A stretch of DNA of 60,844 bases from Bacteroidota bacterium (GCA_024103355.1 JAGFIU010000041.1:1-60844), one strand, 5' to 3'; positions 17,712 through 27,961 are shown, counted from the first letter of the stretch. Program-made: numbers and translations. The notes: a model not told the origin generated them from the letters alone.

Positions 17712-18191
17712 ATGACAGCAGAATCGGTTAGACAGGCACTATACGAGGTTTCAGACCCCGAGATTCCTACGATTTCGATTGTTGATTTGGGGATCGTTAC
17801 AAAAATAGAAACTTCTGATACAGAGACCCATGTAACGTTAACTCCTACATTCGCAGGATGCCCGGCACTCAGAATAATGGAAAGATTGGTGGAAAATAAG
17901 CTAAAGGAGAAAGGATTTCCTAATCCAAAAGCTACCACTAGTTTTGATGTGCAGTGGAACACCGGAATGATTTCAGAAGAAGGGCTGCAAGCATTAAAGA
18001 AACATGGTTTGGCACCACCGCCACCCACAACGGGAAATGATTATGCAGAATTATTAAAACACATGCCTTGTCCTTATTGTGATAGTAAAAATACGGAACT
18101 TAAAAGTCCTTTTGGGCCTACACTTTGTCGTTCCATACATTACTGCAACGATTGTCATCAAAGTTTTGAGGCTTTTAAACCAGTAAAATAG
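17712..18191 (+). CDS. paaD: Phenylacetyl-CoA epoxidase accessory protein PaaD
   Basis: A 159-residue protein with an N-terminal MIP18/DUF59 domain (VSDPEIPTISIVDLGIV near 13-29, TPTFAGCPALRIM near 44-56) and a C-terminal zinc-ribbon-like segment with CPYC (near 117-120), then CRSIHYCNDC (near 139-148). PaaD is thought to help assemble or repair the iron centres of the epoxidase. It is the last gene of this run. No paaE reductase follows; the next gene is convergent and ends 2 bases away. Confidence 0.92.
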   Translation: MTAESVRQALYEVSDPEIPTISIVDLGIVTKIETSDTETHVTLTPTFAGCPALRIMERLVENKLKEKGFPNPKATTSFDVQWNTGMISEEGLQALKKHGLAPPPPTTGNDYAELLKHMPCPYCDSKNTELKSPFGPTLCRSIHYCNDCHQSFEAFKPVK

Positions 18192-18193
18192 TC

Positions 18194-18589
18194 TTACGCG
18201 CTTATTTTGCCTTTAATATATTCTACAATTTCATCGGTTGAAGTTCCGGGAGGAAATAGTCTTGCAACACCTTGAGTATTGAGATTTTTTGAGTCATCAT
18301 CGGGAATAATGCCACCACCTATCAGCAATACGCCCTCCATTTCATTTTCTTTCATCAGTTCAATGATTCGTGGGAAAACGGTATTATGGGCACCGGATAA
18401 AATACTGATGCCTATTACATCCACATCTTCTTGCAACGCTGTTTTGACAACCATCTCAGGTGTTTGTCGAAGTCCGGTGTAGATTACTTCCATACCCGCA
18501 TCGCGAAGTGCGGTAGCAATTACTTTGGCTCCTCTGTCGTGTCCGTCAAGTCCTACTTTGGCTACTAATACTCTAATGGGTTTGCTCAT
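18194..18589 (-). CDS. mcmA2: Methylmalonyl-CoA mutase, separate cobalamin-binding subunit
   Basis: A 131-residue Rossmann-type B12-binding domain standing alone. The cobalt-coordinating motif DGHDRG (Asp15, His17, Gly20, pattern DxHxxG) is present. [15 protein letters not shown] and the nucleotide-tail loop [11 protein letters not shown] are typical of methylmalonyl-CoA mutase rather than methionine synthase. Its partner is very probably the 513-residue catalytic subunit at 54409-55950. It follows gltX by 12 bases on the same strand, so it is likely expressed with gltX, an unexpected pairing. Confidence 0.92.
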   Translation of the reverse strand: MSKPIRVLVAKVGLDGHDRGAKVIATALRDAGMEVIYTGLRQTPEMVVKTALQEDVDVIGISILSGAHNTVFPRIIELMKENEMEGVLLIGGGIIPDDDSKNLNTQGVARLFPPGTSTDEIVEYIKGKISA

Positions 18590-18601
18590 AGCTTCTTTGT
18601 T

Positions 18602-20137
18602 TTATGATTGGGATGATGCAGATAAATTATCACATGCCCACTTAATTCTATTGATTACATTGTCTTTGCCAAGCAGCTCAAGCATCTCAAATAGTGGAGG
18701 ACCTCCGGCTTGTCCGCTAACGGCAAGACGAAGCGGTTGCATCAAACTACCTGCATTTATTTCGTTTTCTTCAGCAAATGAATGAAAGATTGATTCAATT
18801 TGTTGTGCATTAAAATCACTTATATTTTGTAATCGTGTAACAAATTTTAATAGATTTTCTGGGATAGAGCCTTTCCATTTTTTCTCAACTACTTTTGTGT
18901 CAAATTGAGTTGGTGTTTTGAAAAAGTATTCAGCAATATCAGCTATCTCTTTCCAGAATGTTACTTTTTCTTTTGTAAGAGAAACAACTTTCGTCAAATA
19001 ACTTAAGTCAGTTGAAATGCCCTTGTTGTTGAATATGGGAAGAAGTTCTTTTGCAATATCTTCATCCGTTCTTTTCATTAGGTATTGGTGATTAAACCAT
19101 TTTGCCTTGTCAATATCAAATTTAGCTCCATTCTTACTGATTCTTTCCAAGCTGAAAGCATTAATCAATTCCTCGATGCTGAATAACTCTTGGTTGTCAG
19201 AGGGGTGCCAGCCGAGCAATGCGAGGAAATTTATTACCGCTTCAGGCTCATAGCCTGTTTCGCGATAGCCGGATGATATTTCACCGGTGTTAGGATCTTT
19301 CCATTCAAGCGGAAAAACAGGAAATCCGAGCCTGTCACCATCTCTCTTGCTTAGTTTCCCATTTCCTTCCGGTTTTAGAATGAGTGGCAAATGCGCAAAT
19401 TGTGGCATGGTATCTTCCCATCCAAGATATTTGTATAGCATTACATGAAGCGGAGCAGAAGAGAGCCATTCTTCGCCTCTAATTACATGGGTGATTTTCA
19501 TAAAATGGTCATCCACAATGTTTGCCATGTGGTAGGTAGGCATACCGTCATTTTTCATCAATACCTTATCATCCAATTGAGCAGTGTTAAAACTTACCCA
19601 CCCTCTAATCAGGTCGTTGAAACGAACTTCCTCTTTACGAGGCAATTTGATTCGTATAACATAAGGCACACCGGCATCTAACTTCAATTTTACTTCGTCA
19701 GCGGACAAAGTCAAAGAATTTTTCATACTCATTCTGCTGGTAGCGTCATACTGAGGACTCATCCCACTATCTTTTAGACGTTGACGCATTTCTTCCAGCT
19801 CTTCGGGAGTATCAAAGGCGTAATATGCATGTCCTGAAGCTACCAGTTGCTCTACATATTGTCTGTACATAGGTTTGCGGTCGCTTTGGCGATAAGGACC
19901 ATATTCTCCGCCAATATGAACACCTTCATCAAATGTGATTCCAAGCCATTTAAGAGATTCTATTATGTAATTCTCAGCACCGGGAACAAAGCGAGTCTGA
20001 TCAGTATCTTCTATCCTGAGAATGTTAATTCCGTTATTCTTTCTTGCAAACAAATAATTGAAAAGGGCTGTTCTTACTCCTCCAATATGCAATGCTCCGG
20101 TTGGGCTTGGTGCAAATCTTACTCTTACTTGACTCAT
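18602..20137 (-). CDS. gltX: Glutamyl-tRNA synthetase
   Basis: A 511-residue class I synthetase charging tRNA-Glu. The N-terminal FAPSPTGALHIGG carries the HIGH-type motif as HIGG, and KLSKRDGDRLGFPVF near 255 is the KMSKS equivalent. The anticodon-binding all-helical domain fills the C-terminal third. The frame extends 28 codons further upstream (to 20221), but a promoter box lies inside that extension and it overlaps the preceding gene. The start at 20137 (MSQVRVRFAPSPTG) is therefore chosen. Confidence 0.96.
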   Translation of the reverse strand: MSQVRVRFAPSPTGALHIGGVRTALFNYLFARKNNGINILRIEDTDQTRFVPGAENYIIESLKWLGITFDEGVHIGGEYGPYRQSDRKPMYRQYVEQLVASGHAYYAFDTPEELEEMRQRLKDSGMSPQYDATSRMSMKNSLTLSADEVKLKLDAGVPYVIRIKLPRKEEVRFNDLIRGWVSFNTAQLDDKVLMKNDGMPTYHMANIVDDHFMKITHVIRGEEWLSSAPLHVMLYKYLGWEDTMPQFAHLPLILKPEGNGKLSKRDGDRLGFPVFPLEWKDPNTGEISSGYRETGYEPEAVINFLALLGWHPSDNQELFSIEELINAFSLERISKNGAKFDIDKAKWFNHQYLMKRTDEDIAKELLPIFNNKGISTDLSYLTKVVSLTKEKVTFWKEIADIAEYFFKTPTQFDTKVVEKKWKGSIPENLLKFVTRLQNISDFNAQQIESIFHSFAEENEINAGSLMQPLRLAVSGQAGGPPLFEMLELLGKDNVINRIKWACDNLSASSQS

Positions 20138-20145
20138 AGGGTGTG

Positions 20146-20153
20146 CAAATTTA
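20146..20153 (-). promoter_or_regulatory. -7 promoter box of gltX
   Basis: Minus-strand TAAATTTG, 8 bases before the gltX ATG and overlapping the stop codon of the channel gene. It decides the gltX start. Confidence 0.55.
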
Positions 20154-21800
20154 GGGTTTAGGATTTGATTGAAGGTTGTCTTTGTCAGTAATTTGTTTTT
20201 TGAAATCTTCAATAAACTCATTTACTACGTATTTAATTTGCTCGGAATCAGGCATATAACGTGGAGTCAATGAAGGGAATCCCGGTTGATTCTCTATGTG
20301 GATTGTAGTTGTTGGGAAGGCAAATTGTACTCCTAGTTTGTCAGCTAGAGTAATGATTCCACTGATGATTTCTTGTCTTGATTGAAGTTCTGTGTTATAA
20401 TCAGGAACTTGAAAAAATAAATTAAAACGTATATTGATAGAACTCGCTTCTAAACTATAAAGTGAAACCTGAAAAGAGTCTTTGCGTGTTGCCGGATGTG
20501 CAAGGATAAGCCCTTTTAGTCCATTTATAAATGCTTCAGTCAAATAGGGTGGGGTACCATACATGATGCCTAAATTGGTGAAATATCTCCTATAAATTCT
20601 CAGTCCGTTATTGTTAATATATGAGTCTGTAAGCTTTGCATTTGGCACATATATTAATGCATTATCATAAGAACGAACTCGAGTAGCGCGTAACCCAACC
20701 AACTCTACAGTACCTTCGACTGAATCTACTCGTATGTCATCTCCAATTTTGAAAGGCTGATCAAAGAAGATAATAATTGAACCCAAAACATTCTTAACAG
20801 TGTCTTGTGCAGCAAGTGCTATTGCCAGTCCGGCAATAGAGACCCCTGCTAATAGAGCACCTATATTTACATTGAGTGTTTCTAGCATCATTATGATTCC
20901 AATTAACACTGCAATTGTTTTGAGTACTTTTTGAAGGATTGGTTTGAATTGATTAGCTAATGTATTGTCTTTCCCTGCGGTGATTTTAGTGTATCGTGCA
21001 ATCACAAAATCAATGGCTGCAAATAATAGGATAACCAAGAAGATGATAGTTGTGAACTCTAGTCCTCTTACCAAGAATATATTAATTTGTGCCGGAAGTT
21101 GGATTGATGGAATAAAGAGTCGAGAGTAATGCATTATTAAATAAACACTTGCATATTTGCCAAAAAACTTGATTGTCTTTAGAGCTTCTTGAGATATACT
21201 TTTATTGCGATAGAAGATTACTTTCATTAGTATGTTGAGTAACCATCTTTGAATCCTATAAATGATAAAAATAGAGATTATTAAAACTACTAAGCTTATC
21301 CATTGCCATACTTTTAAGCCTAATATTAATGTTTGTCCCCATTCCCCAAAAAAACCAATGATAGTATCACTCCCAAATGGAACTGCTTCATTATACAGTT
21401 CTTCTATTTTAGAAATAGTGTATGGAGAATAATACCATTTGCCTCCAATTCTCTGTAAATAGATATCTTTGTTCTCGCTAAAAGGGAAGTATATGTATTT
21501 ATGAGTAGTACTATCCCGATAATTTGCAATATTCGGATAGATTGCAGTGTCGATAATAAGTAGTTTTACATCAAAGTAGTGTTTAAGCTTAAATGCAAGT
21601 TCTTCGGCCACTTTGCCTCGTTTCCCATAAATCACTTTTGCTGAACGAGAGGGTTCGTATGAATCCGGTTCCAGATAGTGATAGTGAGTGTAAATGGATT
21701 GTGATGGAGTACTCATATCAAGTTCGTAAGCTGAAGCCAACATACTCGATATGAAACATAGTGATAGACATAGGAAGTGTTTATTGTACTTTGAAAACAT
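20151..21800 (-). CDS. MscS family mechanosensitive ion channel with extracytoplasmic N-domain
   Basis: A 549-residue membrane protein. It has a signal peptide (1-24, ending ASA), then about 130 extracytoplasmic residues, then membrane helices near 165-185, 210-225, 240-270 and 285-305. The pore helix is VSIAGLAIALAAQDTVKNVLGS near 318-339. The MscS beta domain follows (FKIGDDIRVDSVEGTVELVGLRATRVRS; IYVPNAKL), with a cytoplasmic cage. MscS channels release solutes on hypo-osmotic shock. The N-terminal domain is an extra relative to E. coli MscS (286 residues). The start codon is only 4 bases from its promoter box. Confidence 0.9.
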   Translation of the reverse strand: MFSKYNKHFLCLSLCFISSMLASAYELDMSTPSQSIYTHYHYLEPDSYEPSRSAKVIYGKRGKVAEELAFKLKHYFDVKLLIIDTAIYPNIANYRDSTTHKYIYFPFSENKDIYLQRIGGKWYYSPYTISKIEELYNEAVPFGSDTIIGFFGEWGQTLILGLKVWQWISLVVLIISIFIIYRIQRWLLNILMKVIFYRNKSISQEALKTIKFFGKYASVYLIMHYSRLFIPSIQLPAQINIFLVRGLEFTTIIFLVILLFAAIDFVIARYTKITAGKDNTLANQFKPILQKVLKTIAVLIGIIMMLETLNVNIGALLAGVSIAGLAIALAAQDTVKNVLGSIIIFFDQPFKIGDDIRVDSVEGTVELVGLRATRVRSYDNALIYVPNAKLTDSYINNNGLRIYRRYFTNLGIMYGTPPYLTEAFINGLKGLILAHPATRKDSFQVSLYSLEASSINIRFNLFFQVPDYNTELQSRQEIISGIITLADKLGVQFAFPTTTIHIENQPGFPSLTPRYMPDSEQIKYVVNEFIEDFKKQITDKDNLQSNPKP

Positions 21801-21804
21801 TGGG

Positions 21805-21812
21805 CAAAATTA
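21805..21812 (-). promoter_or_regulatory. -7 promoter box of the MscS gene, no leader
   Basis: Minus-strand TAATTTTG, then CCCA, then ATG. The 4-base gap predicts that the mRNA starts at or next to the start codon. Confidence 0.5.
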
Positions 21813-21893
21813 ACCAAATTCATTTCTAATCAGTGTAATGCCAATATGAACACACAAAAGAAAATCTCTAATATTGCATTCTGATTTCATAAG

Positions 21894-23003
21894 ATGAGAG
21901 TTGTTGAAGTAGTCAATCAAAGCGATAGAAATGAGTTTTTGGATTTCCCTTCAGTTTTGTTTAAGGCTGATAAATCCTTTATACGTCACTTGGATATTGA
22001 TATAGAAGCTGTTTTTGATGATAAGTCAAACAGGTTCTTACAATTTGGAGAAGCCAAAAGATGGTTACTCAAATCAGATGATAAAACAATTGGTAAAATA
22101 GCCGCATTCTATCATAAGGAAAAAATTGATAAGCCTTTTTGCGGACTTGGTTTTTTTGATTGCATCAATAATCAAGAAGCAGCCAATATTTTGTTCAAAA
22201 CCGGTTTGGATTGGTTGAAAAGTAAAGGATTTTCAAACGCATTAGCACCAATTAATTTTGGTGATAGGGACAGTTTTTGGGGATTGTTGATAGATGGATA
22301 CACAGACCCTTCATACCGAGAGAATTATAATTCCTCTTATTATCAGCAACTGTTTGAGAATTATGGTTTTATAAAGGATTTTGAACAGACCACTTCTGTA
22401 CTCAAACGAGGTGAATTTAATATAGAGCGTTTTAGTAAACTTTCTACCCGTGTTTTGTCAAATCCAAAATATAAGTTTCGGCATTTTGAGATATCTAAAC
22501 ATCAGCAATTTGCGGATGATTTTGCTGAAATTTATAACAAAGCATGGCAAAATCATAGTTTCTATCGCCCGATGTCGGTGGAACAAGTTCGCAAGCAAAT
22601 AAAATCATTGTCTGCAATTGCTCCCGAGAAATTGAATTGGTTTGTATATGCTGATGGGAAGCCTGCCGGGTTTTATATTAATGTTCTGAATATCAATAGC
22701 ATATTTAAGAAGTCAAAGGGTAAGTTTAATTTATGTACAAAACTTAGGTTCTTATTCAATAAGTCTAAAATCCATTCAATTAGAGGTATTGTGTTTGGTG
22801 TTATTCCGGAATACCATAACTTGGGATTGGAAGTAGGAATGATAATGAAGACCTATGAACAGTTACAACTAAATGAGTTTAAACATATTCAAGAGACAGA
22901 ATTATCTTGGGTAGGTGATTTTAATCCGAAGATGTTGAGTATGTTTGAAAGTTTAGGAGCAAGAGTTTCTAAAGTGCACTATACATACAAAATAGAGTTC
23001 TGA
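21894..23003 (+). CDS. GNAT-fold N-acetyltransferase-like protein
   Basis: A 369-residue cytoplasmic protein resembling the YghO-type GNAT relatives. LPINFGDRDSFWGLL-like sequence (LAPINFGDRDSFWGLLIDG, about 118-136) and a C-terminal GIVFGVIPEYHNLGLEVGMIMKTYEQL (about 300-326) correspond to the acetyl-CoA-binding side of the second lobe. FYRPMSVEQVRKQIKSL precedes it. Substrate and activity are unknown, and the N-terminal half lacks a clear acetyl-CoA loop. It is a single gene, divergent from the MscS gene and convergent with pyrG (8-base gap). Confidence 0.65.
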   Translation: MRVVEVVNQSDRNEFLDFPSVLFKADKSFIRHLDIDIEAVFDDKSNRFLQFGEAKRWLLKSDDKTIGKIAAFYHKEKIDKPFCGLGFFDCINNQEAANILFKTGLDWLKSKGFSNALAPINFGDRDSFWGLLIDGYTDPSYRENYNSSYYQQLFENYGFIKDFEQTTSVLKRGEFNIERFSKLSTRVLSNPKYKFRHFEISKHQQFADDFAEIYNKAWQNHSFYRPMSVEQVRKQIKSLSAIAPEKLNWFVYADGKPAGFYINVLNINSIFKKSKGKFNLCTKLRFLFNKSKIHSIRGIVFGVIPEYHNLGLEVGMIMKTYEQLQLNEFKHIQETELSWVGDFNPKMLSMFESLGARVSKVHYTYKIEF

Positions 23004-23011
23004 GAATCTAT

Positions 23012-24640
<1,629 letters not shown>

Positions 24641-24653
24641 TTATAACGGGCCT

Positions 24654-24661
24654 CAAAGTTA
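24654..24661 (-). promoter_or_regulatory. -7 promoter box of pyrG
   Basis: Minus-strand TAACTTTG, 31 bases before the pyrG ATG, in the gap between kdsB and pyrG. Confidence 0.5.
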
Positions 24662-24679
24662 GCCATTACATTTTTACTC

Positions 24680-25429
24680 TCATTGATATTGTGGGTTGTC
24701 TTTCAAAAAGATTTCAACATTTAATAAATCTTCGGGGCTGTCTATTGCAGGACTTTGGAAGTCTGTTTCAGATACCCATATTTTAAAGCCATTTTGCAAC
24801 CACCGGAGCTGTTCTAATTTTTCGATTTCTTCTAATGAGGACGGAGTCAATGTTTTGATTTTTGGAATGACTTGTTTTTTGAAAGCATATATTCCTAAAT
24901 GCTTATAATAGGAAGCAATTCCGGATTTGTCCCTATCGTAGGGGATAACACTTCTGCTAAAATAAAGTGCATGGTTGTCATTATTACATACAACTTTAAC
25001 CGAATTGAGACTGTTGATTTCTTGTTGCGAACTGATTTTTCTTTTTAGTGTACCTATTTCACTGTCTGAGTTCCCTAAACCATGTGCTAAGGCTTCAATT
25101 TGTTTGGGTTGTACAAAAGGTTCATCGCCTTGAATATTGATTAGTATGTCAAAGTCAAAATCATTTTTTTGCGCAACTTCAAAACACCTGTCAGTACCTG
25201 AGGGGTGGTTACCTGAGGTAGATATAACTACTGCGCCAAAATTTTTTGCTGCATCCGCTATTCTGTTGTCATCAGTTGCAATTATCACTTGTAAATTAAA
25301 TCCTGAAACTTTGCAAGCCTGCTCCCAAACCCTTTGAATCATTGATTTGCCTGCTATATCAATCAGCGGTTTGCCCGGAAAGTGAGTGGAAGCATATCTG
25401 GCAGGTATTACTATCAGAAGTTTTTGCAT
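24680..25429 (-). CDS. kdsB: 3-deoxy-manno-octulosonate cytidylyltransferase
   Basis: A 249-residue enzyme activating Kdo to CMP-Kdo for the lipopolysaccharide inner core. Family features are IPARYASTHFPGKPLIDIAGKSMIQRVWEQ (residues 6-36, CTP binding), ATDDNRI near 51, GDEPFVQPKQI near 102 and YFSRSVIPYDRD near 160, then KHLGIYAFKK. Full length. Its presence shows a Kdo-containing Gram-negative outer membrane. Confidence 0.96.
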   Translation of the reverse strand: MQKLLIVIPARYASTHFPGKPLIDIAGKSMIQRVWEQACKVSGFNLQVIIATDDNRIADAAKNFGAVVISTSGNHPSGTDRCFEVAQKNDFDFDILINIQGDEPFVQPKQIEALAHGLGNSDSEIGTLKRKISSQQEINSLNSVKVVCNNDNHALYFSRSVIPYDRDKSGIASYYKHLGIYAFKKQVIPKIKTLTPSSLEEIEKLEQLRWLQNGFKIWVSETDFQSPAIDSPEDLLNVEIFLKDNPQYQ

Positions 25430-25436
25430 TTGAGCG

Positions 25437-25444
25437 CAAATATA
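25437..25444 (-). promoter_or_regulatory. -7 promoter box of kdsB
   Basis: Minus-strand TATATTTG, 7 bases before the kdsB ATG; a very short leader is expected. Confidence 0.5.
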
Positions 25445-25483
25445 AGGAAGCCTCTTTCTGTGATGATTTATTTATGAGTATTT

Positions 25484-27289
25484 TTAACTCATAGGTTGTG
25501 GTGTAGGAATGACGATAGAATTTATCTCTTCATAAAAATTATTCAACTCTGCCTGCCAATTGCTGTGAGTGTCGAATTTTCCCAATGTGTTTCTGTAATA
25601 TTCAATCCCCGACAACAGATTCTCTTTAAAAGCCAAAAAATGTTTGTTTTTTTTCTCATTAATTTCATCCGGCTTGCAATCATCAATTTCCTTTTTAAGG
25701 TATTCTACATACATTCCAAATTCTTTCATATACATATTGGGTCTGTATGTGTTGTTAAGGATATTGATTTTCCCGTAAATATGTCCCACCATCTCTACTA
25801 ATGTGGATTTGTTGGAGAAATATGCCATATTGGGTCCGGGACAAATTGAGACACCTGCTTCATCAGAGGTTTTTAATATATTATTTTCTGAATAAGCTGT
25901 TCTGACCAAACCCGTGCAAATGCAGGTCTTTTCTGTAATTTTATCATATTGTCTTTGATATTCTTTCTCATCCACAATGTTTTTTTCATCAAGTTCTTTT
26001 ATTTTAAGTTTTTGGTACTGACTTGAAGCTTCACAGATAGGTTTTTCTGTAAACTCAGTATTGTATAGTTTTAAATATTGGCTCTTGCAGGGACTCCCCG
26101 GTTTCCCTTTAGCCAATCTTTCATCACGTTGCAGGTCTTTGGAGTTGCCTCGAACTGAATTGAAAGGTACGCCTAAAGGTGAAATACCACTCAGGTATAA
26201 GTCTTCTTCTTTTGCATTGGTTAATAGTTCAAGAGTTTCATTATCAATATTAACAACTTCAGGGACAAGCAAAAATGGAGTTCCCCACCCGACACTGTCA
26301 ATTTGGTAATAATCTGTCAGGAACTTATGTTCTGCATAATTTCCAACACCTCCTTGAGCAGAAATTTTCATCTCCAAAGGAGCAGAAATAGAATTTTTCC
26401 CAAGCGTTTTAAGAGCTTCGTTCAGAATTTGGTGAGTAGTGTCAATGAGTGCTTGTCTGTTTTGTTTGAATTCTTCCAATATGGGTCCTAGTGTATGTCC
26501 CTCACTTGCAAAAGCATGCCCACCGCAGTTTAGCCCTGATTCTATTCTATATTCCGAAACCCATATTCCTTTTTTTGCCAACATTTTACCTTGCACAATA
26601 GCGGAGCGGTAATCACTTACTTTTAAAATTATTTTTTTATCTAACTCCCCGTTTTTATTAGGGAAAAAAGAATCAAAGTTAGCGATATAGCTATAAAGTC
26701 TTGGGCTCAAACCTGCTGACAATACCAATGAAGATTTTAGGCTGCTGTTTGCAAATCCTCTTACTGCCGCATGCGCATCATTGTACTCGATAGGATATGC
26801 TTCTCCTTTTGAATTGTAGTTAGTCCGGTCTAATTTTGTCATCACATTGACATCAATAGAACCTGCCACAATTAGTTCTCTAAGTCGTTTTTGAAGGTTC
26901 TGTTTGATTTGAACCTCTTTTTCATTCAGCATTTTTAGATATTCTTTTTTCAAAGAAGAGAAATCCGGGAGCATATCAAAGTATTTGGTTATCTCGGAAG
27001 CTTTTTCAAATGCCGAGTTTTTTAAGTCTTTAAATTTTTCTTGAACTATGTGGTTCATCACGTCAAGATAAGCAGTAATTCTCTTTGCTCTACTGTCAAT
27101 ATCGGATTTGCTAATCGGGCTGAATGATAAATTGAATTTTTTACAATAGTGCTCTCTCAAACGTTCAATAAGCATGTCGTCACCTAAAGAAAGTACGGAT
27201 GAAATACCTAAATGAGCAACTTTAACGGGTGTGTCTATGGTGTAGCCAATTCCCATAACAGGAATATGGAAATTGTGAGGAGATATCAT
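25484..27289 (-). CDS. Uncharacterised 601-residue protein, possible TIM-barrel with C-terminal cysteine cluster
   Basis: I do not recognise the family. It begins HIPVMGIGYTIDTPVKVAHLGISSVLSLGDD (8-38), like the first strand-helix of a barrel enzyme. It continues with GSIDVNVMTKLD (143-154), SSLVLSAGLSPRLYSY (187-201), ESGLNCGGHAF (250-260), and AQGGVGNYAEHKFL (311-324) leading to SVGWGTPFLLVPE (332-344). The last two segments resemble the Gly-rich phosphate/FMN loop and the terminal strand of nitronate-monooxygenase or IMPDH-type barrels. A second part holds Cys401, Cys419, Cys456, Cys458 and Cys483, the last in SICPGPNMAYF, which could bind a metal or cluster. There is no signal peptide or membrane helix. 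It is monocistronic with a long leader. The enzyme class is inference. Confidence 0.6.
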   Translation of the reverse strand: MISPHNFHIPVMGIGYTIDTPVKVAHLGISSVLSLGDDMLIERLREHYCKKFNLSFSPISKSDIDSRAKRITAYLDVMNHIVQEKFKDLKNSAFEKASEITKYFDMLPDFSSLKKEYLKMLNEKEVQIKQNLQKRLRELIVAGSIDVNVMTKLDRTNYNSKGEAYPIEYNDAHAAVRGFANSSLKSSLVLSAGLSPRLYSYIANFDSFFPNKNGELDKKIILKVSDYRSAIVQGKMLAKKGIWVSEYRIESGLNCGGHAFASEGHTLGPILEEFKQNRQALIDTTHQILNEALKTLGKNSISAPLEMKISAQGGVGNYAEHKFLTDYYQIDSVGWGTPFLLVPEVVNIDNETLELLTNAKEEDLYLSGISPLGVPFNSVRGNSKDLQRDERLAKGKPGSPCKSQYLKLYNTEFTEKPICEASSQYQKLKIKELDEKNIVDEKEYQRQYDKITEKTCICTGLVRTAYSENNILKTSDEAGVSICPGPNMAYFSNKSTLVEMVGHIYGKINILNNTYRPNMYMKEFGMYVEYLKKEIDDCKPDEINEKKNKHFLAFKENLLSGIEYYRNTLGKFDTHSNWQAELNNFYEEINSIVIPTPQPMS

Positions 27290-27484
27290 AATATTATTAA
27301 AACTAACATGTGTTAATTGACTTGCAATAATACAAGAAATTTTTAGACTAATAAAAGGATAATTAATAGTACTCTATTTATATCTTATAATGAGTAAATG
27401 ATTGCAATGTGATGTAAAGCAAAGAAATCCAAATTGACACTCAATGAGGATTCGTAGTTAAATATATTAACTCATAAATAGAGG

Positions 27485-27492
27485 CAAATGTA
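27485..27492 (-). promoter_or_regulatory. Possible promoter box for the 601-residue gene
   Basis: Minus-strand TACATTTG, with a TTG about 23 bases further upstream. If used, it leaves an untranslated leader of about 190 bases before the ATG at 27289, unusually long for this genome. Confidence 0.35.
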
Positions 27493-27520
27493 AATTCAAA
27501 AGAAATGAATAAAACTCAAG

Positions 27521-27961
27521 CTAAATCTTTTCAACCCTTCTTTCATGTCTTCCTCCTTCAAATGCAGTTGAAAGAAAAGTGGATACCATTTCTTCAGCTT
27601 GAGTAGTTGTAACAAAGCGAGCGGGTAGGCAGATAACATTTGCGTTGTTATGCAATCTGGCAAGTTCGGCAATCTCTTTTGTCCAACATAGTGCAGCTCT
27701 GATATGAGCGTGTTTATTGGCTGTCATACAAACTCCATTTCCCGAACCGCAGATTAAGATACCGCCATGTCCTTGATTTGTTTCAACTGCACTTGCAAGC
27801 GGATGTGCATAGTCAGGATAATCAGTGGATTCTTCTGAATAAGTTCCGTGATCGGTGATTGTGTACCCGAGATTGGCTAAGAATTTTTTTAATTCCTCTT
27901 TTAGCTTGAATCCTGCATGGTCAGAGCCAATATGAATATGTGAAAATATTTTATTGTTCAT
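27521..27961 (-). CDS. rpiB: Ribose-5-phosphate isomerase B
   Basis: A 146-residue RpiB/LacAB-family isomerase interconverting ribose 5-phosphate and ribulose 5-phosphate in the pentose phosphate pathway. IHIGSDHAGFKLKEELKKFL (9-28), YPDYAHPLASAV near 68, the anion-hole loop GILICGSGNGVCMTANKH (87-104) with catalytic Cys, and NVICLPARFVT near 128 are all present. Its start overlaps the end of tatC by 11 bases, so the two are co-translated from one mRNA. Confidence 0.95.
   Translation of the reverse strand: MNNKIFSHIHIGSDHAGFKLKEELKKFLANLGYTITDHGTYSEESTDYPDYAHPLASAVETNQGHGGILICGSGNGVCMTANKHAHIRAALCWTKEIAELARLHNNANVICLPARFVTTTQAEEMVSTFLSTAFEGGRHERRVEKI

Noticed and set aside
17833-17840. Second TAACGTTA inside paaD, like the operator core
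   Set aside because: It lies in coding sequence without the flanking repeat arms or a promoter; probably chance.
17609-18028. 139-codon frame antisense to paaC/paaD
   Set aside because: Shadow of conserved paa genes; composition is Ser/Phe-rich as in antisense frames elsewhere in the window.
20138-20221. N-terminal 28-codon extension of gltX
   Set aside because: It overlaps the upstream gene and contains the gltX promoter box; the family starts at the FAPSPTG region.
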